Below, one piece after another: positions 1-7,288 of a DNA stretch of 7,288 bases. The notes below the pieces were generated by a model. It was not told the origin of the DNA. It was given only the letters and a program-made list of their open reading frames with translations, and made no database searches. The position numbers were made by a program, and so were the translations under genes. The stretch covers positions 1-7,288 of the forward strand of contig JAEWAG010000150.1 in the NCBI GenBank assembly GCA_023391775.1, read 5' to 3'. Source of the stretch: Pseudomonadota bacterium. Its GTDB lineage: Bacteria > Pseudomonadota > Gammaproteobacteria > Xanthomonadales > Xanthomonadaceae. Numbering within the stretch: the stretch's first letter is position 1; every line of letters starts with the position of its first letter.

Positions 1-17
1 TCCCCCCCCGGGCGGGG

Positions 18-419
18 TCAGCCCCCCCGGCGGCGCTTCCAGGCGATCCACACGGTGCCGACCGGTTTGTCCTCGCTGCCGCCGCCCGGGCCGGCGATGC
101 CGGTCACCGCGACGGCAATGCTCGCACCGGAGCGCACCAGCGCACCGGAGACCATCTCGATCGCCGTCTCGCGGCTGACCGCGCCGTGCTCCTCGATCGT
201 CTGCGGGCGCACGCCCAGCATCGCCTGCTTGGCTTCGTAGCTGTAGACCACCATGCCGCAGTCGAACCACGCCGAGGACCCGGCGATGTCGGTCAGGCAC
301 TTGGCGATCCAGCCGCCGGTGCAGCTTTCCGCGGTGACCAGGTGTTCGCGGGCCGCGGCAAGCCGCTCGCCGAGGGCCTGGGCCTGTTCGCGCAGGCGTG
401 CGTCGGAAGGAAGCGGCAT
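18..419 (-). CDS. pncC: Nicotinamide-nucleotide amidase, CinA C-terminal family, apparently C-terminally truncated
   Basis: PncC hydrolyses nicotinamide mononucleotide to nicotinate mononucleotide and ammonia, recycling the NMN left by NAD-dependent DNA ligase; it is a soluble cytoplasmic enzyme. The 133-residue product carries the family's ESCTGG motif at residues 31-36 (with the serine expected in the active site), the IAGSSAWF segment near 46-52, the YSYEAK segment at 59-64, the HGAVS segment at 78-82 and the glycine-rich [10 protein letters not shown] turn at 106-115. E. coli YgaD (about 165 residues) matches throughout, but the last ~30 residues, including the expected GDR..VR helix, are missing: the frame hits TGA directly after a run of seven G on the coding strand. 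A one-base indel in that run would reopen the frame to the window edge. The ATG at 419 has a weak GGAA about 8 nt upstream. It lies 60 bp downstream of the cation exporter gene on the same strand. Family assignment is firm; intactness is not. Confidence 0.85.
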   Translation of the reverse strand: MPLPSDARLREQAQALGERLAAAREHLVTAESCTGGWIAKCLTDIAGSSAWFDCGMVVYSYEAKQAMLGVRPQTIEEHGAVSRETAIEMVSGALVRSGASIAVAVTGIAGPGGGSEDKPVGTVWIAWKRRRGG

Positions 420-479
420 GGCATGTTCCAGTAGGCAGGCCGCCCGTTTTACCGCGGAACGACAGCCGTGTCGCGCGGC

Positions 480-1520
480 TCAGGCGTGGCCGCAGCCCTC
501 GCAGTCGCCCCCGCCCCGCTCCATCTGCAGGGTCAGGTGGCTGATGTGGTGGCGCGTGGCGATCATCACCGCCAGGTCGCGCCGCACCTGGTCGGCGTCG
601 GCGCCTTCGACAACCACTACGTGCGCGCTCAGCGCGGGACTGCGCGAGGCCAGCGCCCACACATGCAGGTCGTGGATACCGGCCACGCCCGCATGCATCC
701 CGATGTCCCGGCGCAGGGCGGCCAGGTCCACACCCGCCGGCACGCCCTCCATCAGCACATTGAGCGCCTCGCGCACCAGGATCCAGGTACGGGGCAGCAC
801 CCACAGCCCGATCGCCACCGCCAGCAGCGGATCGACCCAGGCCCAGCCGGTGAAGTGGATCACCACCGCCGCGACGATCACCGCCAGCGAGCCGAGCATG
901 TCGCTCCACACCTCCAGGTATGCACCCTTGAGGTTCAGGCTCTCGCCGGCGCCGGCGTGCAGCAGCTTCATCGCCCACAGGTTGCAGAGCAGGCCGACCA
1001 CGGCCACGCCAAGCATTCCCAGGCTGGCCACCGGCAGCGGCGCCTGGAAGCGGTGCCATGCTTCCCACAGGATGTAGCCGGCCAGCACGAACAGCAGCCC
1101 GCCGTTGGCCAGCGCGCCAAGCGCCTCGAACCGCGCGTAGCCGTAGGTGCGCCGTGCATCGGGCGGGCGCCGCGACAGGCGCACGGCCACCAGCGCGATA
1201 GCCAGGGCCAGCGTGTCGGTGGCCATGTGCGCCGCATCGGAGAGCAAGGCCAGGCTGTTGGTGAACCAGGCCCCGGCCAGCTCGACCAGCAGCACGGTCG
1301 ATGTCAGGCCCAGCGCCCACCAAAGCGGCCGCTCGTGGCGGATCTGAGCCGGCACGTGGTTGTGCCCGCCGGGCCCGTGCGCGTGCCCGCCGTGGCCATG
1401 GTGATGCGCCTGGCTCTGCGCCGGGCAAGGCCCGGAGGCCGAGCCATGCGCGTCACGGCCGGCCGTTCGCGCCGCAGCGTCGTGGCTGTGATCGTGATTG
1501 GAATCTGGGTGATGTGCCAT
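480..1520 (-). CDS. Cation diffusion facilitator metal exporter (CzcD/ZitB-like)
   Basis: This is an inner-membrane proton antiporter of the CDF family, expected to export divalent metals such as Zn, Cd or Co from the cytoplasm. The 346-residue protein opens with a His-rich cytoplasmic stretch (14 His in residues 1-60, densest at 39-55). Six hydrophobic segments follow at roughly 66-87, 88-112, 131-152, 164-186, 200-222 and 224-245. The transmembrane-2 metal site reads HMATD (H98, D102); the transmembrane-5 counterpart reads EVWSD (E203, D207) where Zn-specific ZitB-type proteins have His and Asp. The C-terminal cytoplasmic domain has the family's GIHDLHVW motif (281-288). The protein ends in an unusual CEGCGHA tail (340-346) that could bind metal. 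The chosen ATG begins the His-rich region; no good Shine-Dalgarno is visible before it. It is divergent from the diguanylate cyclase gene and may be co-transcribed with pncC. Family is certain; metal specificity cannot be read with confidence. Confidence 0.93.
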   Translation of the reverse strand: MAHHPDSNHDHSHDAAARTAGRDAHGSASGPCPAQSQAHHHGHGGHAHGPGGHNHVPAQIRHERPLWWALGLTSTVLLVELAGAWFTNSLALLSDAAHMATDTLALAIALVAVRLSRRPPDARRTYGYARFEALGALANGGLLFVLAGYILWEAWHRFQAPLPVASLGMLGVAVVGLLCNLWAMKLLHAGAGESLNLKGAYLEVWSDMLGSLAVIVAAVVIHFTGWAWVDPLLAVAIGLWVLPRTWILVREALNVLMEGVPAGVDLAALRRDIGMHAGVAGIHDLHVWALASRSPALSAHVVVVEGADADQVRRDLAVMIATRHHISHLTLQMERGGGDCEGCGHA

Positions 1521-1670
1521 GGAGGCGGACTATCGGCCGGGCACCCGGGCGGAGACTATTACAAAGGCGGCGCGGATGCGCCTGCGGTGTGCAATGCGCG
1601 GCAGGCGCGCACGTGCAGGACTGACCGTCGCGTTTTCCGATGCCGCCCCCTCACCCCGCGACCGCGACGG
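1521..1670. other. Divergent intergenic region between CDF exporter and diguanylate cyclase
   Basis: This stretch must hold the promoters of both outward-facing genes. The AT-richest part is an ACTATTACAAAG segment at 1555-1566, which could supply a -10 element on either strand (TATTAC on plus, TAATAG on minus), but neither has a convincing -35 partner. No clear metal-regulator operator (MerR- or ArsR-type dyad) was recognised. The assignment as a promoter region rests on gene orientation, not on a motif. Confidence 0.6.
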
Positions 1671-3140
1671 ATGGGCGAGAATTCCGCGCTTGTCCGCAGC
1701 ACCCCGGTTACCGTGAACCCCTCTGCCGAACCCACCGCGCTCGATCCGCACCTGCTCGCCGACTGGACCCGGTTGCTGGCGCGGGCGGGTGACCCGGTCG
1801 CCGGCCTGCTGGCCGAGGTGGTGGCCGACAACGGCCCGGCCCTTGCCGACCACTTCTACGGCGGTATGCTCGGTGACCCGCGTGCGGCGCGCTTCCTGGA
1901 CCCGGAGCAGGTCCGCAGCCGGCTCAAGCCCTCGCTGCAGCGCTGGCTGCGCGAGTTGGTGGTGGCCAGCGGGAGCGATGTGGAGGCGGTGTACCGGCTG
2001 CAGGAACACGTGGGCCAGGTGCACGCGCGCATCGGCATCCCGGTCGACCTGGTCGGTCGCGGCGCCCGCATGCTCAAGGCGCGCTTGCGCGCGGACATCC
2101 GCAGCCGCGCCGCCGACCACGCGCAGGCGCTGGATGCGACCGTGCGCCTGGACGCGCTGATCGACCTCGCCCTGGAGTCCATGACCCGCGCCTACGCCCG
2201 CTCGCGCGAGGCGGCCGGCGAGCTGGACGGCTCCTTCCGCCTGTTCTCGCTGATCCAGAACGTCAGCACCGAACGCGAGCGCCAGCGTGCCCTGCTGCTG
2301 GCCTGGGAGAACACGCTGCTCTATGCGCTGACCGCCGACCAGCCCGGTCCGCCGGAAACGCTGCTGCTGTCGCGCTCGGAGTTCGGGCTGTGGTTCCTGC
2401 ACAAGGGCCTGGCCAGCTTCGGCGAAACCGCCGAGACCCGCGAGGTCGCGCAGCTGTCCGAGCGCATCGACGCGGCGCTGCGCCAGCGCCTGCCTGGTGC
2501 GACCAGCATCGCCGCACGCCGGCTGCTGCTGGACGAGGTGCGTGAAATGACCGGCAGGATCCGCCACCTGATCGGGATCATGTTCGAGGGCATCGGCGAC
2601 CTGGAGTCCGGCCGCGACGCGCTGACCAGCCTGCTCAACCGCCGCTTCCTGCCGACCATCCTGCGCCGCGAGGTCGCGCTGCAGGCCAGCACCGGCCGCC
2701 AGTTCGCGGTGCTGATGCTGGACCTGGACCACTTCAAGTCGATCAACGACGCGCACGGCCACGAGGCCGGCGACCGCGCCCTGCAGCACGTGGCCTCGCT
2801 GCTGATGGAGAACACCCGCGGCAGCGACTACCTGTTCCGCTACGGCGGCGAGGAATTCGTGGTGGTACTCGGCTCGGTCAGCCACACCGAGGCCCTGGCC
2901 ATCGCCCAGGCCCTGCGCCGGGCGATCGCCGCCACGCCGGTGGTGCTGACCGGCGGCACGCGGCTGTCGCTGACCGCCAGCATCGGCGTGGCCCTGCAGG
3001 ACGGCCATCCGGACTACGAGCGGGTCCTGGCCCGCGCCGATGCGGCGATGTACCAGGCCAAGCGTGGCGGCCGCGACCGGGTGGTGGTCGCCGACGGCGA
3101 ACTGCCCGAGCCTCCCGGCCAGCGCGCGCTGCGGGGGTAA
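1671..3140 (+). CDS. dosC: Globin-coupled heme sensor diguanylate cyclase (DosC/YddV-like)
   Basis: The protein makes cyclic di-GMP from two GTP under control of a heme that senses oxygen or other gas ligands. From the ATG at 1671 it has 489 residues and matches E. coli DosC end to end with a 20-residue N-terminal offset. The globin domain spans about 30-180. Its proximal heme ligand is H118 in VGQVHARIGIP, and the distal-pocket residues equivalent to DosC Tyr43 and Leu65 are Y63 and L85. A helical linker covers about 185-310. The GGDEF domain covers about 315-475, with D351 in the DLDHFKSIND metal-binding segment, the active-site signature GGEEF at 392-396 and an inhibitory RxxD site (RGSD, 383-386) exactly five residues before it, so product feedback inhibition is expected. 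The frame is open far upstream, through the antisense of the exporter gene, so the start is a judgement: homology begins near residue 30, and GTG at 1713 is an equally good start. No phosphodiesterase partner (dosP) is in the window. Confidence 0.9.
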   Translation: MGENSALVRSTPVTVNPSAEPTALDPHLLADWTRLLARAGDPVAGLLAEVVADNGPALADHFYGGMLGDPRAARFLDPEQVRSRLKPSLQRWLRELVVASGSDVEAVYRLQEHVGQVHARIGIPVDLVGRGARMLKARLRADIRSRAADHAQALDATVRLDALIDLALESMTRAYARSREAAGELDGSFRLFSLIQNVSTERERQRALLLAWENTLLYALTADQPGPPETLLLSRSEFGLWFLHKGLASFGETAETREVAQLSERIDAALRQRLPGATSIAARRLLLDEVREMTGRIRHLIGIMFEGIGDLESGRDALTSLLNRRFLPTILRREVALQASTGRQFAVLMLDLDHFKSINDAHGHEAGDRALQHVASLLMENTRGSDYLFRYGGEEFVVVLGSVSHTEALAIAQALRRAIAATPVVLTGGTRLSLTASIGVALQDGHPDYERVLARADAAMYQAKRGGRDRVVVADGELPEPPGQRALRG

Positions 3141-3155
3141 GCCGGCGCGGGCCGT

Positions 3156-3161
3156 TACAAT
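3156..3161 (+). promoter_or_regulatory. Candidate -10 element for mutS
   Basis: TACAAT differs from the sigma-70 -10 consensus at one base and lies 27 nt before the mutS ATG, in the only AT-rich patch of the 48-bp gap after the diguanylate cyclase. It sits in the loop of a small inverted repeat (GGGCCG at 3149-3154 and CGGCCC at 3165-3170). No recognisable -35 hexamer stands 17 bp upstream, so this is a candidate only; transcription from the upstream gene is the alternative. Confidence 0.3.
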
Positions 3162-3188
3162 TGGCGGCCCCGCAACGCCCCTGGTCCG

Positions 3189-5777
<2,589 letters not shown>

Positions 5778-5786
5778 AGCCCGCGC

Positions 5787-5891
5787 GTAGCCCGGATAAG
5801 GCCGCAGGCCGCATCCGGGGACGACCGCCGTACCGAACCCGGCGCATCCACCCCGTAAAGCCCCCGGATGCGCTTCGCTTATCCGGGCTAC
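5787..5891. repeat. REP/BIME-type double hairpin between convergent genes
   Basis: GTAGCCCGGATAAG at 5787-5800 is repeated perfectly inverted at 5878-5891, and a nested pair, GCATCCGGGG (5811-5820) and CCCCGGATGC (5862-5871), lies inside. Each half is also a hairpin by itself: CCCGGAT (5791-5797) pairs with ATCCGGG (5813-5819), with an inner GGCC/GGCC stem, and CCCGGAT (5863-5869) pairs with ATCCGGG (5881-5887). The GTAGCCCGGATAAG core is the familiar gammaproteobacterial REP sequence. Placement downstream of mutS and at the 3' end of the opposing GFA gene fits a role in ending or protecting both transcripts. No T-tract follows, so it is not a canonical intrinsic terminator. Confidence 0.8.
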
Positions 5892-6292
5892 AGCGCGCGG
5901 ATGTCCGCCGGCGGGTTCATCCAGTTGTCGTTGAGGCCGTCGGCGTAGCGCAGCGGCCCGGAGAGCAGTTCGTCGGTGCTGGCGTCGTCCAGGGTGTTGA
6001 CCTGCACCGACACGAACGCGCCGCCGGCCTCCGGTATGTAGCCGTGGCCATACACCGTCACCCCGCAGCGGTTGCAGAAGCGGTGGTGGATGTTGCCCTC
6101 ACGCCACTCTTTGGCGTAGTCGCCCAGCACCTCTTCGCCCTGCAGCAGTTCGAAATCCTTCGCGGTCGCGCTCCAGTTGCGGATCTTGCTGCCGTAGGTG
6201 CAGTTGCAGCGGCCGGTGCCGGCGGCCAGGTCGAGGGTGGCCTGGTAGCGCACCGCGCCGCAGTGGCAGCTGCCGTGGTAGGTCCTGTCCAT
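5888..6292 (-). CDS. GFA/CENP-V family zinc protein
   Basis: The 134-residue protein belongs to the family named after glutathione-dependent formaldehyde-activating enzyme, small zinc-binding proteins of the Mss4-like fold; most members have no proven reaction and the formaldehyde role of the founder is disputed. The family's Cys pattern C-x-C, C-x-C-x-x-C, C-x-x-C is seen as C9/C11 (SCHCG), C29/C31 (RCNCTYG) and C73/C76 (FCNRCG). The third cysteine of the middle cluster is replaced by G34. The C-terminus NDNWMNPPADIRAL is typical of the family. The gene begins 3 bp after the stop of the GST gene, and its ribosome binding site (AGGGGG, complement of 6301-6306) lies within the last GST codons, so the two are very likely one operon. 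Its TAG stop falls inside the right arm of the REP element. Family is secure, substrate unknown. Confidence 0.9.
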   Translation of the reverse strand: MDRTYHGSCHCGAVRYQATLDLAAGTGRCNCTYGSKIRNWSATAKDFELLQGEEVLGDYAKEWREGNIHHRFCNRCGVTVYGHGYIPEAGGAFVSVQVNTLDDASTDELLSGPLRYADGLNDNWMNPPADIRAL

Positions 6293-6295
6293 GGA

Positions 6296-6937
6296 TCAGG
6301 CCCCCTGGGGCTGGGCATGGGATGGATGGGCGGCGGCCAGCTCGTTGTCGCGCGCGTTGGCGGCCACGGCGGCCGGGCGCGCGGCGTGCAGCTGGGCGAA
6401 GGCGGTGAACGCGGGCTTCTTCTCCAGCGCGCCGATCATCATGTAGTAGCCGAGGAAGGCCGCCATCAGCAGGTCGGCGGTGGTGAAGTGCTCGCCGACC
6501 AGGTGCCGGCGCCCGGCCACCGCCTGCTCCAGGGTGCGGAGCAGGTCCGCCTCGGCGCCGTAGCCTGCCGACAGCGGCCGGGCCAGGGCGCCCGCTTCCT
6601 TGGCCGTCAGCAGCGATTCGACCGGTCCGGCGAGGAAGAACAGCCAGCGGTAGTAGCTGCCGCGCTGCGGCGAACCCGGCGGCGGCGCCAGCCCCTTCTC
6701 CGGCACCAGGTCGGCCAGGTAGGCGCAGATGGCGGCGTTCTCGGTCACCACCACGTCGCCATGGCGGATCGCCGGCACCTTGCCCATCGGATTGACCGCC
6801 AGGTAGGCCGGCGCCTTCATCGTGGTGCCGAAGTCGAGCACGACTTCTCCATACGGCAGACCGGTCTCCTCCAGCATCCAGCGGGTGATACGCGCCCGCG
6901 ACTGGGGGTTGGTATAGAACGTCAGCGTCTTGCCCAT
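6296..6937 (-). CDS. Glutathione S-transferase family protein
   Basis: This cytosolic GST-fold protein probably conjugates or reduces electrophiles with glutathione. In its 213 residues the N-terminal thioredoxin-like domain (about 1-80) shows the beta-alpha start LTFYTNPQSRARITRWML with S13 as a possible thiol-activating residue, the cis-proline motif GKVPAI (P55) and the glutathione gamma-glutamyl contact ENAAI (E66, N67; commonly ES in the family). The helical C-terminal domain (about 90-200) has the N-capping box FTTADLL (T152 to D155). The tail after about residue 200 is rich in Ala, His and Gln and looks disordered. The ATG at 6937 has GGAG 8-9 nt upstream. It is the first gene of a pair with the GFA protein. 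A perfect inverted repeat lies 43 bp upstream of the start and may be its operator. GST class and substrate cannot be assigned from sequence alone. Confidence 0.88.
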   Translation of the reverse strand: MGKTLTFYTNPQSRARITRWMLEETGLPYGEVVLDFGTTMKAPAYLAVNPMGKVPAIRHGDVVVTENAAICAYLADLVPEKGLAPPPGSPQRGSYYRWLFFLAGPVESLLTAKEAGALARPLSAGYGAEADLLRTLEQAVAGRRHLVGEHFTTADLLMAAFLGYYMMIGALEKKPAFTAFAQLHAARPAAVAANARDNELAAAHPSHAQPQGA

Positions 6938-6980
6938 CGGTCGTCTCCGTCACTGGAAGGAACCGGGAGTCTGCGGCGGG

Positions 6981-7005
6981 GCTGCTGACAGCCCCTGTCA
7001 GCAGC
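6981..7005. promoter_or_regulatory. Perfect 11-bp inverted repeat, candidate operator of the GST-GFA operon
   Basis: GCTGCTGACAG at 6981-6991 and its exact complement CTGTCAGCAGC at 6995-7005 are separated by CCC. The centre lies about 55 bp before the GST start codon, where a dimeric repressor or activator would bind. No T-run follows on either strand, which argues against an intrinsic terminator. No regulator gene is visible nearby, so the cognate protein is unknown. A hairpin in the 5' leader of the GST transcript is the alternative. Confidence 0.5.
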
Positions 7006-7176
7006 GTGGAGGATGCGCCGGTCGCAACGCATTGGCATGGCCCGCCGCGGCAATCCCGCAATGCCTGTCGTCGCCGGACTCGCGGAGGTGCAGCGACGCG
7101 CCGCGGATCAGGCGCCTGCACGCGCTTACTGCCGCCGCCATCCGGCCCTGCTACCAGCCGGGGAACGGCGCCCCGG

Positions 7177-7288
7177 TGACTTCCATGGAAGCGTGTATCC
7201 AGATCACTGGCGACCGGATGATTTCCATGCATGCACGTATGGAATTCGCCGGAGTTCCAGTGATTTCCATGCGCGCGCGGATGGAAAT
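7177..7288. repeat. 42-bp-period tandem array of TTCCAT-N10-ATGGAA palindromes
   Basis: Three units start at 7177, 7219 and 7261, exactly 42 bp apart, each opening TGAYTTCCATG; the third is cut by the window end after 28 bp. Unit 3 has 8-bp arms ATTTCCAT (7263-7270) and ATGGAAAT (7281-7288) around a 10-bp GC-rich centre. Unit 2 has TTCCAT (7223-7228) and ATGGAA (7239-7244) around a 10-bp centre. Unit 1 has a decayed right arm (ATCCAG) but a perfect local palindrome CTTCCATGGAAG (7180-7191). Between arms, units are only loosely alike. Because 42 is a multiple of three, frames stay open across the array on both strands; the minus-strand frame ends with TAG at 7151-7153. Confidence 0.8.

Larger units (their letters stand above)
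6938..7288. other. Long intergenic region upstream of the GST gene
   Basis: About 350 bp with no recognisable complete gene. It contains the GST ribosome binding site next to the start, the perfect inverted repeat at 6981-7005 and the 42-bp tandem array from 7177 to the edge; 7006-7176 shows nothing else that can be named. A plus-strand frame from ATG 7013, with GGAGG directly abutting it, stays open to the edge (92 codons). Its spacing to GGAGG is zero and its composition is not clearly coding, so it is not called. Confidence 0.6.

Noticed and set aside
468..1670. N-terminal extension of the cyclase frame back to 468
   Set aside because: It lies antisense to the CDF exporter gene, has a His/Gln/Arg-rich shadow composition and no counterpart in DosC.
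6044..6988. A 314-codon plus-strand open frame over the GFA and GST genes
   Set aside because: It is antisense to two recognised proteins and its translation is repetitive Gly/Val/Arg/Gln without motifs.
6981..7005. Intrinsic terminator at the perfect inverted repeat
   Set aside because: No run of T follows the stem on either strand, and it lies upstream, not downstream, of the nearest gene.
6099..7232. A 377-codon minus-strand open frame starting in the terminal array
   Set aside because: It overlaps the GST and GFA genes in another frame and has a Pro/Arg/Gly-rich composition typical of a shadow.
7013..7288. Plus-strand frame from ATG 7013, 92 codons open to the edge
   Set aside because: GGAGG directly abuts the ATG with no spacer, the translation resembles no family, and the variation between repeat units in this frame falls mainly at first and second positions.
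7177..7288. A CRISPR array
   Set aside because: The period is only 42 bp, the units are poorly conserved outside the short arms, and there is no room for spacers of usual length; no cas gene is present.

Overview
The window is very GC-rich chromosomal DNA from what is most likely a gammaproteobacterium of the Xanthomonadaceae/Lysobacteraceae type (Lysobacter, Luteimonas, Stenotrophomonas and relatives). That placement is inferred from base composition, from a MutS that lines up residue for residue with the gammaproteobacterial form, and from the mutS/pncC neighbourhood. It is not proven. No phage, IS element, CRISPR array, tRNA or rRNA was seen.

Layout. On the minus strand at the left are pncC (nicotinamide-nucleotide amidase, CinA C-terminal family), whose frame stops early in a G-run next to the window edge, and upstream of it a cation diffusion facilitator metal exporter with a His-rich N-terminus. 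A 150-bp divergent intergenic region follows. On the plus strand are then a globin-coupled diguanylate cyclase closely resembling E. coli DosC (YddV) and, 48 bp further on, a complete mutS. Downstream of mutS lies a REP/BIME-type double hairpin between convergent genes. It covers the stop codon of a minus-strand GFA/CENP-V-like zinc protein, which sits 3 bp after a glutathione S-transferase-family gene in an apparent two-gene operon. The last ~350 bp hold no convincing gene. They contain a perfect 11-bp inverted repeat just upstream of the GST gene and, at the right edge, a 42-bp-period tandem array of imperfect palindromes that runs off the window.

How the parts relate. mutS (mismatch repair) and pncC (NMN salvage, commonly next to recA) are often neighbours in gammaproteobacteria; here a metal exporter and a heme-sensor c-di-GMP synthase stand between them. 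The GST and GFA genes form a probable thiol-dependent detoxification pair. Most of the content is ordinary. The points that deserve a second look are the terminal array, the missing zinc-ligand cysteine in the GFA protein, the atypical metal-site motif of the CDF exporter, the truncated PncC and the two strong palindromes.
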